Assembly (NCBI RefSeq): GCF_029784135.1
Contig: NC_073746.1
Location: forward strand, 13,530,416-13,594,415
Length of the DNA: 64,000 nt
Source of the DNA: Toxorhynchites rutilus septentrionalis
Taxonomy: Eukaryota; Arthropoda; Insecta; Diptera; Culicidae
Reading direction: 5' to 3'
Shown: positions 1-10,428 of the stretch, piece by piece
Position numbering within the stretch: position 1 is the first letter of the stretch
How the letters are laid out: every line of letters begins with the position of its first letter
Notes under the pieces: model-generated
Database searches by the model: none
Seen by the model: the letters and a program-made list of their open reading frames with translations, nothing else
What the model was told of the DNA's origin: nothing
Program-made: the position numbers and the translations under genes

Positions 1-802
1 GTTCTTTCAACTCCGGATCGTCCCTCACTTTCCGTAGGAGTGATGCATAAGTCACTCCTTCCTTCACCTCGACGATCAGGGCCTCTCCCTTACTACGCTC
101 GCGTCGGGGTCTAGGTTTTTTTGTCTCCTGCACCCCTTTCTTCTTTTCTTCTTTCATCTTTCGTTTCTCCGTCTATTTTTCGACAGTGCGCCATCCACTG
201 CCTTCACCTTCCTTTTTGTTTCCCAGGTTATCATTTTTAACCTTCTTCAGGTCTTCTTCATCCCCTGGGGTATCCCTCTTCCTTTTGTCCGATCGTGGAT
301 TTCGTGGCGTCTTCGGCGTCTCCTGTATCTCGACGGACATCTTCACCCTTGCTTCAGCGAGTGCTTTTTCGACAACCTCTGCTCGCGTGATCATCTCCTT
401 CTGTTCACGGTCAGCAGCCGTAACGGCCGATTTGATGCTTGTGACTAAATGTTTTATCTTAGTATGGACATTGTTTTTGTCCTTAATGAACTTGTAGAGT
501 TCATTCACTTTTTTCTTGACCTCCATCAAGCTTGACCTCCCGACCTGCAGCCCTTCTAAAGAAGTGGTGGTGTTGGCTTTATGCGTTAGCACTTGTATCA
601 GGCTACTCTCTCCTTGTTGTGGATCCTGTTGGTGTCCTGTAGGATTCGCTATGGCTGTCTGGTTGCGAATTGGTGATCTCTGGAGCTTACCGCTCCTTGC
701 GAACACGCTCGCCTCTCCTGTTGGTGTGTCTTCATTCCCGTCGTTTCGTCTGTTGAATTGTTCGAAGGTATTCATGTCTGTTGGGTCCCAACTTCGGGCC
801 AC
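1..802 (-). pseudogene. R1-clade-like LINE ORF1 (gag-like), in-frame stop
   Basis: This is the N-terminal and middle part of an ORF1 nucleic-acid-binding protein of a non-LTR retrotransposon, read from 802 leftwards. From the likely start at 802 there are 209 codons, then TAG at 173-175. The same frame stays open beyond the stop to the window edge, through a Lys/Arg-rich linker and the segment EALIVEVKEGVTYASLLRKV (about 72-13). That 'ALIV...TYA.LL..VR.DPELK' pattern is what R1-clade ORF1 proteins carry just before their CCHC zinc knuckles. The central ELYKFIKDKNNVHTKIKHLV segment looks like a coiled coil. The knuckles and ORF2 would lie left of position 1. A single nonsense mutation in an otherwise open frame suggests a fairly young dead copy. 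Assignment to R1 rather than another clade rests on ORF1 resemblance only. Confidence 0.65.
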
Positions 803-1369
803 TATCTCCGCTCGTTGTACATAGTCGCTATCAGTGATCCCATGGTTATCTATGCAAGCAGTGAGGCCATGCAGGGGTTGACACGGTCCTTCATGGGGAC
901 CGTGTTCAGAGCCAGATCAGCGCAAGTCAGGAATGTGACATCTGACGCCTAGTACCTAGTGCCTGAGCCTAGACGAGCATCGAACGTACCCGAAGACTTG
1001 CCAAGTTATTACCGGGACGGGGGCAATCGCACTATTAGCCCACACGCCGTTTCAGGAAGGTGTCACTCTTCCTTACTCAGGGAACAGGATAGTACGACTG
1101 TCAGCCTTCAGCGTCGTGTTGAAATCGTTTCCGTAACGTGTCCATTTTCCATGTCGTAACCAGTATGTCGTAATCAGGATCTTACTGGCGTCGATCCTGA
1201 TGTGCTTGGCACTCCTTGCGTTGCTCCTGTACACGGTATTTCCCCCGTGCAATCTCCAATAGGCTTTACCGCGCCCTTACTCGCGTTGTCACCCGATAAG
1301 TCGCCTCATACGACAGGGACAGGGACCAAGACCCGAAGTGCTATTCTAGGCCGGCAACTCCACGGCTAA
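803..1369 (-). repeat. Probable 5' UTR of the R1-like LINE
   Basis: This stretch lies directly upstream of the ORF1 start on the minus strand, has base composition like the ORF, and ends abruptly at a TC-rich microsatellite. No protein domain is visible. It is inferred to be the element's 5' UTR, possibly with some flanking DNA; the exact 5' end cannot be fixed without another copy. Confidence 0.35.
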
Positions 1370-1444
1370 CTCTCTCTCTGTCTGTCTCTCTCTCTCTCTG
1401 TATCTCTGTCTCTGTCTCTTTCTCTTTCTTTTTCTCTTCTTCTC
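1370..1444. repeat. TC/TCTG microsatellite
   Basis: About 75 bases of TC, TCTG and TTTC repeats separate the LINE from the next repeat block. Confidence 0.9.
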
Positions 1445-1448
1445 AGAA

Positions 1449-2468
1449 TCTATCTATATATATATATAAATGGAGTGATGTCTGTCTGTCTGTTTCTTAT
1501 GGACTCGGAAACTACTGAACCGATCGACATGAAAATTGGTATGTAGGGGTTTTTAGGGTCGGGAAGACTGCCATACAAATGAAACACAAAGTTCTGCATT
1601 ACTCGAGAATTAATCAAGCATATGAAACCAAATTTGGCATGTGAAGGTTTTAGGGTGCAATAAAAGATTCTATGGTGGTTAGATATTCCTCCCCCTTCTC
1701 TATGGGGGGCTGTCATACAAATGAAACACAAATTTCTGCATTACTGGCATGTGAAGGTTTTAGGGTGCAATAAATGTTTTCACGGTGGTTAGACACTGCA
1801 CCACCCTCTCAAAGGGGGAGCTGCCATACATACAAAACACAAATTTCTGCATTCCTCGGGAATTAATCAAGCAAATAAAACCAAATTAGTCATATTTCGA
1901 AACATTTCTAAGGTGATTCAACACTCCTCCCACCTCTCTAAGGGAGGGCTGCCATAGGAATGAAACATAAATTTCTACATAACTCTAGAACTAATCAAGC
2001 AAATGGAACCTAATTTGGCATATGGAGGTTTTAGGGAGCAATAAATGTTTTTATGGTAGTTTAACACTCATTTCTCCTCTCTAAAGAGGAGGAACAACTC
2101 GAGAACTAATCAAACAAATGGAATTAAACTTAGCATATAGAGGTTTTAGGAATCGATAAACGTTTCAATGGTTGTTCGACACTCCTCCCTCTCTAAGAGA
2201 AGGCTACCATACAAATGAAACACAAATTTCTGCATAACTCGAAAGCTTCCTTCACATGCCAATTTTGGTTCCATTTGATTGATTAAATGGAGCCAAAATT
2301 GGCATGTGAAGGTTTTTGAATATGAGAAATGTTTCTATGATGTTTCCTCCTCTGAAATGGAGAGGAGGTCCCGTAAAAATAATACACATATTTCAACCTA
2401 ACGTATTCCAACCGAACATGACAATTGAAATTTTGTTTAATGTGATAAAACGCACTCCTATACCTCCT
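1449..2468 (+). repeat. Helitron-type 5' end with tandem repeat units
   Basis: The block opens with TCTATCTATATATATATATA followed by an ATGGAGTGATGTCTGTCTGT segment, a start that matches the TCTATCTATATAAA starts near 2469 and 24908. It continues as about five to six diverged units of roughly 150 bp. Each unit carries 'CATACAAATGAAACACAAAT', 'CTCGAGAATTAATCAAGC' and 'GGCATGTGAAGGTTTTAGGG'. No ORF is supported. A Helitron/Helentron assignment is inferred from the terminal motifs; the units themselves are a common mosquito interspersed repeat type. Confidence 0.5.
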
Positions 2469-3653
2469 TCTATCTATATAAATAAAAATGGATCATCGAA
2501 TGTGTTGATAAGAGCAAAACTCGTAAAAGGAATTGTCCGATTTAGGGCTGTCTTTATTCTATCATATTTTCTGTATAAAACATTTATTCCATGTAACGGA
2601 GAATCAAAATCCTCCCATACAAATGACCACGCTTCATCACCAACGATTTATGGTAGTTTCGTAGGTGTGTATTCTATGAATTTTATTATTATCAAGCGGT
2701 GTGCATATATGTACTTTCTGTTATCCCGAAAACCTTACTGCTTGAAGCGAGAATCTAGCAGTATTGGTTAGGCTACTAATTCATTACAAAGCTTTTTTAT
2801 AATCACTAGAACTGATTTCTCTTGATCCATATAATGTTAATCGTGTCGAATTATCAGTCGAGAGAGTATAGCAGTGTCGAAACGACACAGTTTTCTCCAC
2901 AGTTTTTAAAATGTTTCGAATGGAATGTTTTCATGAATGTTTCGACACCTATATGAGGGAGTTGCATGGAAAAAGTAATTGGCCGTCTTGGAGTTGGATT
3001 TATCATAAATAACTGTGATCTACTAGACAGGCCTTTTCATTTGATACCCATATGATGGGGTTTTCAGAAGAAATGTAATTTTGGATTTACATTTTTTCAA
3101 TTCATAAAAATCATCATAAATAACTGTGTTCTACTAGTCAAGCCCTTTCATTTGATACCCATATTGCAGTAGGTTTTGACAAAATATTTAGTTTGTCATT
3201 TTATAACGGCCGCCATCTTGGATTTCCATCTATATTAACAAAAATGATTTGGTGTCCATTTCTCACGATTTAACTCAAGAACGGGGTATCGGATTTAACA
3301 GTCAGTATCAAAATTGATGCGTCTTAGTCTGCGTCAGGTTTATATGCCGCAAAAGGTAATGAAAACCATTCGGAAAGTTTGAAAATCATTTTTTTCATTT
3401 TTTCAGCAAATTTTTTACGGAAATTAAAAAACTGGAAAGTCTTTTTTTAGCAAATTTGAAAATTTCATTTGAACAGTCAGTATCAGGTTTGGTGCGTCTT
3501 AGTCTGCATCAGATTTATATACCTAAAAAGAAATTATACACCACGAATATGGATCCCGTACAGAAAAATAATTTCTGTAGGGACTTGAGTGTTCGAGATT
3601 ATTCAAATGAAAATATTAATTGTTGGTGGGACAAAGTTCGGCGGGTCAGCTAG
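2469..3653 (+). mobile_element. Non-autonomous Helitron-like element, interrupted
   Basis: The 5' end TCTATCTATATAAATAAAAA and the next ~150 bp match the copy at 24522-24908 (shared words such as 'TTGTCCGATTTAGGGCTGTC' and 'ATTCCATGTAACG'). The 3' end GGACAAAGTTCGGCGGGTCA followed by GCTAGT is a slightly mutated form of the hairpin-plus-CTAG terminus of that copy. Ending in CTAG before T, with a short hairpin about 10 nt upstream, is the Helitron hallmark. The middle (about 2950-3450) contains minisatellite units and a repeated 60-bp 'CAGTCAGTATCA' segment, so later insertion or fusion has occurred. No Rep/helicase is encoded. Confidence 0.5.
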
Positions 3654-4215
3654 TTTGACGTGAAGAACTGTGTCCTACTAGTCAAATCCTTTCATTAGAT
3701 ACCCATATTGATGGGGTTTTGAAATAAAATACATATTATATTTCGCCATTTTGGGGTGGCGGCCATTTTGGATTTGTATTTTTCATAAATAATTGTGTTC
3801 TACTAGTCAAGGCCTTTCATTTGATACCCATATTGATGAGACTTTGAAATAAAATACATATTTCGCCATTTTGGATTTGTATTTTTCATAAATACAGTCA
3901 ACTCATAAATACAGTCAACTACTCGATATCCAAGGGACCATCGAAAAAAGGGGTATCGAGTTATGGAGAGAAGAATGCTATTAGAATCAATCAAATCATG
4001 AAACCCAACGTGTTAGGGAAAATATCGAGATACAGAACATCGAGTAAGGGAGAGTTGACTGTAATTGTGTTCTACTAGTCAAGCCCTTCCATTTGATACC
4101 CATATTGATAGGGTTTTGACGAAATTTGTTGTCTGCGATTTAGTAACGACATGTTGAATTTCCATTTTACATATATAACTGTATTCTACTAGTCAAGCCC
4201 TTTCATTAGATACCC
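2983..4215 (+). repeat. ~130-bp 'CTACTAGTCAAGCCC' minisatellite
   Basis: Diverged direct repeats have the core ATAACTGTGTTCTACTAGTC then 'AAGCCCTTTCATTTGATACC' then 'CATATTGATGGGGTTTTGA' and 'GCGGCCATTTTGGATTTG'. Units are recognisable near 3012, 3117, 3667, 3788, 4063 and 4167. The same family occurs on the minus strand at 50.2-50.4 and 51.7-52.7 kb and on the plus strand at 52.95-53.77 kb. The array here is broken by a Helitron end (to 3653) and a MITE (3893-4063). Confidence 0.8.
3893..4063 (+). mobile_element. TA-flanked MITE (CAGTCAACT TIR) in the minisatellite
   Basis: TACAGTCAACT at the left and AGTTGACTGTA at the right are inverted repeats flanked by TA. Removing the element and one TA restores the minisatellite word CATAAATAATTGTGTTCT, seen uninterrupted about 110 bp upstream. 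The left end carries a 17-bp tandem duplication (TACAGTCAACTCATAAA then TACAGTCAACTACTCGA). The TIR, CAG followed by CTCGATAT, is of Tigger/pogo type. No ORF. Confidence 0.8.
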
Positions 4216-4219
4216 ATGC

Positions 4220-4380
4220 CACGGCTCATAAAAGATTCGTGGGTCTGTTTTGAACCGTGGTTCATTCAAGAGCCGTTCATTTGGAAGCCGCGGCTCATTT
4301 TTAAAGAACCGTGTATCGTACGCTCTTTTTGACGAGCCGGCTCAAATAAGCGGCTCGTGAGCGCTCGCCCATCTCTAGTT
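4220..4380 (-). mobile_element. hAT-like MITE end
   Basis: On the minus strand the segment starts CTAGAGATGGGCGAGCGCTC and is filled with GAGCCGCTT/AAGCGGCTC motifs. AGAGATGGGC-type termini are typical of hAT MITEs. No opposite end or 8-bp duplication is evident, so it may be a solo end. Confidence 0.4.
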
Positions 4381-7300
4381 TGGTTTTCCGAATTGTTTTT
4401 TTTAAGACTAGAGGCTGAAAAATGTCCCCGGCGAATGAACGTTTAAGTATAAAGCCTTTATAAAACAAACCAAGAAGAAGAAGCCAAAGGGATGTGTTTC
4501 AAACGTTTCTTCAGTCGAATTTTTTACCTATTGGAGGGCTGTTTTTCGACATAAACATTACTTACACTTAATAAATCGTGTTTTGATTTTAAATTACGAA
4601 ATATCAACGAGCTTTGACAGTTTTAGAGGATGGTTCTATTTGTGGGAAGCAGTCGATTGGAGAGTTGAATTCAGTCCGTAAGGTGAATGTATCAGTATCC
4701 CCCCCCCCTCCTCTCCCGTTACGGTGCAGGCGGCATGCAACCGATCACTCCAGCCATTTGCACTGCGTTTTTAATTCGTATGACAGTGTTGTCCAGCCTC
4801 CGCACGGAATGCAAGTCCGATTATTATGGCAGCACCGGTCAGTGACGATGACGGTGAACAATTTTACACCATCGTCAGCCAATAAAAGCAACCCGAACGC
4901 AGCCTCCCAATTAATAAAGTGACCAGGTGTAAAAGGGTGTAAAAGAGAAATGACAACGATAATAACGACGCCATGTTCGGTCTGAAATAAGACACAACTG
5001 CTTGCGTTGAGTGTGGAATTCTGGAACGCTGGGTTGGGATTCAGTGCTAGCGTAACAAAGTAACACCTGCATTCCGTTCGGTTCATTTTGTGATAATTCA
5101 ATTATTCAATAATTCACTAAATTGTTATTAATTCCAATCGGTTAGGACTGCGGAACGCAAGCATTGACGCGTCAGCAAATTCCCATTGTAATCTCAGAAC
5201 CGCGATAAAAGAAAAATGTTTACACAACTTGCGATGTACAAAAGTTATGTATGAAGTCCCAAAATAATTTGACATTTATGTGGAACTCATCTTCAATAGC
5301 TAATGAACATCAAACCTTCGTCTGAGATGAGAACATTTTAAGATCGATCCATTGTTCCAATTGAGCTCACTACTGACCTCTGTTCCGCACTAATCGAAAT
5401 CCCTATTGATGCTTCCCAAGCACATGGAAATTGGGATTGCAGCGAGTAGTGAGCTTCAGCCGCCATCCTTCGGAGTCAAACTCCATCCCAACCCGCATCT
5501 CTCCGGTTGCATCGATTCGGCGGTAGTGTTTGTGCAAGCGCGAATAGCATTTTTGCACCATTCCCAACATAAAACCGGCTGATGAGTCTGCGGAACTGAG
5601 ACAACGCGGGACAGAGAGAGAGAGAGTGAGCGAGAATATCGCATCACCCGGAGTCCCATCCGAGATTTGCTGTCGAAGATATGCTCCGACTGCATCGTCA
5701 CTATCACCGGTGCAGTAGAAAACCAGAGGACTAAGAGACTACACCACTCAAGCGTAGGTAAAACCGTTGAGAATCAAAGGTGCGAAATGTTTACCCCGCA
5801 GTAATCTCATTCGAATATGCTGCGATATGCAGCGTGCACTCTGGAACCTACAGTTTTATCTGTGTGTGCGCGACAAAGGGTTACCGTAGCGATGTCACTT
5901 TTCGTGGTTCTACGACAGGGCAGGGTGAAGAGCAAGCAGCGCCTCGTTATTACTTCGTTCAACTTTTCATACAAGGTACTCGATGGTCAAGGAAGCGGAT
6001 CAAGGCCCTTCATTGCAATCTTTGGAATCCGCCAGCATGATACATTTTGTCCCTCCGTTCAGAACAAGTCTCCGAAAGGCTTTTCATATCGTTTACAAAC
6101 AAAGAGAAAGTCACATATCCGCTATGGCGTAAAAAACCGAGCTTCGGAATTATCTCCCTCCCTTCTGTTGAACGCTCGCCTTTTTTTTTTGCCAATGTCT
6201 ACAAACGACAAATGGCACAAAATACAGAGGAGCCTTCGGCTGCGGGACATGCGGCCGTGCACAGGGAAACCGGGGTGCTCTCGGAGCAGGTCAACGAGGC
6301 AGCAGGGTTGGATATATGTGTGTGCACTCAAGCGAGCGAGCGCAATAAGAATCTCCGTCATAGGCTCTGTGGGGTTACGTTCGTTGGTGTTCCGTATCCC
6401 GTGGTCCGCGCCCGACCCAGCCCTGACTTCCTCTCAGGCGGAGAAAGAGCGCAAGTTTTCCTCCAGTTCGGCGACTTTCGAGAGCAGCAGCCCCCCTTCG
6501 GAAGGACTATCCCCAGCGCTGGTTTTTGGTTTGCCATTGTTTGTTCGTCCACTTTCGTTTGCTGGTTGCAATGAATTTGTCACTGAAATGTGCCCTCGTA
6601 TCAGGAAAGGACAGGACGGATCTACGCGACCAGAGATTTGCTGAAATCCGCGTGATTACATTCTCCAGCCGAAGGGTGCATTCGCGAATTAGCGTTTGCA
6701 CATTCACATTGAACGAAGAATTATTTTGCGAGGCTACAGTGCAGCATAGTAGATAACATTACAAAATTTATACGGGCACAAATTATTTTGGAAATTGAAG
6801 TTTTTCCCGTTCCTTTTCTAACAGAAAAAAATGCATTGCGGTCGCTGGAGGATATACGTCAGCTTGATAGCGTCTTCTTAGTTGAACGAACATTAGTTGA
6901 TTGCTAAAACGAATATTTGGAATGGATTTCGTCATGGAGTCGAGAAAAAACTATGTTCAAGTTATCAAAAAAACAATTCTATGGTCGAGAAATAGTAGAG
7001 CATGTTAAAAAGCACTTCGATCTCTGGATTTAAACCAAAATGACAAGATGACAACTACTGAAAAGCCCTAATTTTTGTAACGCAAAAATTACACTCACAT
7101 ATTTATAGGGAGTTCAAATATCATAAAATAACATTTAGAAAGGATGGTGATCATGGCCAAATCGTAAGCGTTAGAAATATCATGCCGAGGATTTCTGATT
7201 TGATACTAACTATTATACTAGGTACTTTTTTGCCTTCACAATGGATCGGTTCAGGATCAGTCTCTCCCACTAACTTCAGTTTCTTTCCCAGGGATTATTA

Positions 7301-7630
7301 CTTGTTTCTAAATTCAAGAAGATTCTCACAGAGAAATAAATTCGTGTTTTCCGTCAAATATGACCAAACCAAAACAGGCCTTTCAGTTCTATATTAATAA
7401 ATACGAAAATAATACGAAAATAAATACGAATGAAATTTGAAAAAAAAAAGAAATAAATTTTAAAAGAGACTTTCTGAAAGACTATTTTCAGTGGTACCAT
7501 ATACGATTTGATATTGAGTATGTAAAGCTTATATTATAGTGAGTTTTAACCTATTTCAATTCATTCGCCTCTAGCTTTGAAAAAGGCCAATTGGGAAAGT
7601 TTGAACTGAATAAATTTGTAACACAGAACA
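4381..7630. other. Unassigned DNA, no supported gene
   Basis: Moderately GC-rich between about 4.6 and 6.8 kb, with a GAGA run near 5613-5630 and a poly-T at 6181-6190. Several frames are open for 60-275 codons (for example 5817-6644 on the plus strand), but they overlap on both strands, have no domain-like pattern and look like chance openings. The sequence could be host intron or intergenic DNA. The segment 7540-7610 carries the interspersed repeat word CAATTCATTCGCCTCTAGC, also present near 19050 and 30490. Confidence 0.5.
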
Positions 7631-7632
7631 TA

Positions 7633-8345
7633 TTGGATTAAGGAAAAGAAATGTCGTATATTATCAATATATGGCAACACTTAAACATATCTTGTGTTGT
7701 ACTTATCGATACGGCTATTTAAAGACGACAATCTGTGCTACAAGTGTCGTTTTGACAGTGTTGTGATTGTCCTTTTCAGTCTCAAGTTATAACGCGTCAA
7801 AGATGAAGTCCACCAAGCAAGAAATTCGCCATATTTTACGTTTTTACTACCTACGAGGTAAAACTGCAACGAAGGCGGCCGAAAAAAATCGTGTTGTTTA
7901 TGGACCCGATACTGTAACGATTCGCACAGCACAGCGTTGGTTTGATCGATTTCGTTCTGGTGTAGTGGCTGTCGAAGATACAACCTGTACTGGTAGGCCA
8001 ATCGTCGTGGAAACCGATAAAATCGTTGAAATCATTCAAGTAGACCGGAATGTGAGCACTCGCTCGATTGGCCAGGAACTGGGTATAGACCATAAAACCG
8101 TTTGGAACCATTTGCAGAAGATTGGATTCCAAAAAAAGCTGGATGTATGGGTGCCACACGAGTTGACGCAAAAAAATCTTTTAGACCGAATCAACGCTTG
8201 CGATGCACTGCTGAAACGGAACGAACTCGACCCATTTTTGAAGAAGATGGTGACTGGTGATAAAAAGAGGATCACGTACGACAACATAAAGCGAAAAAAG
8301 TCGTGGTCGAAGCGCGGTGAGCCGGCCCAAACCATCGCCAAGTTT
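7633..8345 (+). mobile_element. 5' half of a mariner element
   Basis: TA at 7631-7632 is followed by TTGGATTAAGGAAAAGAAAT, which resembles the TIR of irritans-type mariners, then about 150 bp of leader and the transposase start at 7803. Homology stops near 8341 inside the transposase; the downstream sequence (TATCTCATAGCAAAATTA) instead matches the repeat near 43706. The 3' half and right TIR are absent. Confidence 0.75.
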
Positions 8346-8360
8346 TTCAATATCTCATAG
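7803..8360 (+). pseudogene. Truncated mariner transposase
   Basis: A 185-residue remnant of a mariner transposase (families are usually about 345 residues); the complete enzyme cuts and pastes the element at TA. In order: N-terminal paired-like HTH with TAQRWFDRFRSG; GRP linker (TGRPIVV); second HTH (IGQELGIDHKTVWNHLQKIG); WVPHEL motif; the first catalytic region, TGDKKR; and SWSKRGEPAQT. The usual TGDEKW has become TGDKKR, so the two residues beside the first catalytic Asp region have changed, and the second and third Asp are lost with the C-terminal half. I chose ATG 7803 because mariner proteins begin at the residues preceding KQEIRHILRF; an upstream in-frame ATG (7767) adds nothing conserved. 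Cannot be active. Confidence 0.9.
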
Positions 8361-8479
8361 CAAAATTAAATATCCAACGCTCCCCAGAATGAAATAATCT
8401 GTAAACTGTACCATGCCTCAAACTTTTTTGAATAACTGTTTAGTGATAGCTTTGGTAGCCAAGAAAGAGGTCGTACCTA

Positions 8480-9600
8480 AAGATGGTACACCCAAAATTA
8501 GATTTTAGCACATCTTTTGACATCCTGATTTATAACAATGAATGAGCTTCGAAATAACAAAAAATGTGCTACCCTCCTTTTCTACTACAGGTCGGACTCG
8601 ATTATATGTGATTCGATTATATACAGTTTGAAAATATATATATTTTAATGTTTCAAATATGACTTATTTCAAGAAGAAATGTAACCTTTCAACGTTAAGG
8701 TGTAATATAAGTGGCTTATTCATGTACAGTGGGGTAAAAATCGTGATTTTTGAAGATTTTGCTTGAATTTTCACCAGGAATTGTTCATATCGATATTGCA
8801 ACGAAATTAAAAAAGATAGAAGTTAGTTGTCAGAGAACAAATCGTAGAGCGGTTAGAGAGCTTCAATTTAAATGATAGAAACAATCTAGTTTAACAAAAA
8901 AAAATAAGGATGAAATTAATAATAACACATTGAATATTACTAACTTTTTAGTTTTTCACTTCCAAAATGTTATTAAAATGCACTAATTTAGATGTTCCAC
9001 TACTATATCCTGTACAAAATTTTCTCATCTTTCAAATGAAAGCAACAGAATCGTCTTCCGTAGCGTACTTTGTAATGTAGAGGCAGTTTGAGGAATCAGA
9101 TTCCGAAACAAAAAGAAAGTTATATAACTCTGTCATTGTTAAAATTCGAACATACGTGTAAAAGGATTTTTTTCATCCAATACGATCGTCTATCTCCTCC
9201 TGAGAGAATCTGGATAAATTTATGTTTTTCATGTTAGAAAGGTATTTTCTGACTTTAAGGGGATGCATCAAAAATCAAATTTCTCTTTTATTTTCAAAAA
9301 AAAGGAATATACATGCAAAAAAAACGAATAAAAAAAAATTCTAACTCAATTATATACAGGCTTCTATTATATACAGTGAAAAGAAATCAGAAATTGTATA
9401 TAATCGAGCCTGCGCTGTACATCATTCACCTAAGCGAGAGGCGAGTTTGTGTTTAATTTATATACAATAGCAATATGAGAGAGCGAAACAAGAGACACAC
9501 TGCAAATAAGCTCGGATTAACCCGAATACTTTGCCACATACACGGCCCCGTCACGAAAAGGTGAGAGGTTCACATTTATGCTCTCCTTTTATTTTTTTTC
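8480..9600 (+). repeat. Interspersed repeat 'X', split by a MITE
   Basis: The flanks 8488-8586 and 9420-9600 align in order with an unsplit relative at 58466-58735. Shared words are 'CCTGATTTATAACA', 'AATATGAGAGAG' and 'TACACGGCCCC'. The MITE at 8588-9417 was therefore inserted into an existing member of this family. Family name unknown; no ORF. Confidence 0.65.
8588..9417 (+). mobile_element. Tigger/pogo-type MITE, CAGGTCGGACTCGATTATA family
   Basis: 830 bp flanked by TA. Left TIR CAGGTCGGACTCGATTATAT; right end, read inward, CAGCGCAGGCTCGATTATAT. Further relatives are at 35819-40884 (heavily interrupted), 42060-42841 (minus strand) and an internal fragment at 10132-10428. No transposase is encoded. 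CAG-start TIRs with a TCGATTAT core and TA duplication suggest mobilisation by pogo/Tigger-class transposases (inference). Confidence 0.75.
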
Positions 9601-9744
9601 ATGTGCTGAATGGTGAAATGAACAAATAAAAGCACTTTTCAAAGGGTTTTGAAATATTTGTGTGCCTGGAGCAAACCTCTCTTTCTCTCAGCCTGAACGT
9701 CAACTTGGAATTGTACCCAAAAAAAGCGCAAAACGCGAGAAAGG

Positions 9745-10083
9745 AATAGTCCGATTTGAGCTGTTTATTTTAATAATATTTGCAGTATTGAACATGTATT
9801 CCATGTAACGAAGAAACATGGTATTTGCAAGAAACTGAAGAATTTTCAACGAGAATTGTGTCTGAAAATAATTGTAGATTATAATGAGTTTTGGTAGAAG
9901 TACTAGGAATTTATAGTAAAAGGAAAGGGAAAGCGTAGTCAATAGGGTAGGGTCAATTAGAAGAATAATCAATGAATAGTTCTGCGATTGGATCAATTAA
10001 CGTTCGCTTAGTAGGAAATCGTGAATGTTTGAAGGTATTGATAACAAAAAATCCATTCTTGGCGACTTTGCCGGGTGAGCTAG
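9745..10083 (+). mobile_element. 5'-truncated non-autonomous Helitron
   Basis: Matches the interior and 3' end of the copy at 24522-24908: shared words 'AATAGTCCGATTTGAGCTG', 'GAGAATTGTGTCTGAAAATA' and 'AGAAGTACTAG'. It ends GGCGACTTTGCCGGGTGAGC then TAGT, a decayed version of the palindrome-plus-CTAG terminus. No ORF. Confidence 0.6.
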
Positions 10084-10131
10084 TTATGCACAACTTGCTT
10101 GCAAAACAACTTGGTTATCAACAAAATTAAT

Positions 10132-10428
10132 AAAATAAGGATGAAATTAATAATAACACATTAAATATTACTAACTTTTTAGTTTTTCATTTCCAAAATG
10201 TTATTAAAATACACCAATTTGGATGTTCCACTACTATATCCTGTACTAAATTTTCTCATCTTTCAAATGAAAGCAACAGAATCGTCTTCCGTAGCGTACT
10301 TTGTAATGTAGAGGCAGTTTGAGGAATCAGATTCCGAAACAAAAAGAAAGTTATATAACTCTGTCGTTGTTAAAATTCGAACATACGTGTAAAAGGATTT
10401 TTTTCATCCAATACGATCGTCTATCACC
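10132..10428 (+). repeat. Duplicate of Tigger-MITE interior (8905-9201)
   Basis: About 297 bp nearly identical to 8905-9201 with only scattered substitutions, lacking both TIRs. It is much closer to that neighbour than to the copies at 36.6 or 42.4 kb, which points to a local duplication rather than a separate insertion. Confidence 0.8.

Noticed and set aside
2316..2771. 151-codon frame
   Set aside because: Runs through tandem repeat units and a Helitron-like 5' end; translated repeat.
3012..4215. Possible CRISPR-like array
   Set aside because: Units of ~130 bp are continuous minisatellite without unique spacers, in a eukaryotic context.
5817..6644. 275-codon plus-strand frame
   Set aside because: Overlapped by open frames on the other strand and in other frames, no domain, no repeat of conserved pattern; looks like chance in GC-richer DNA.
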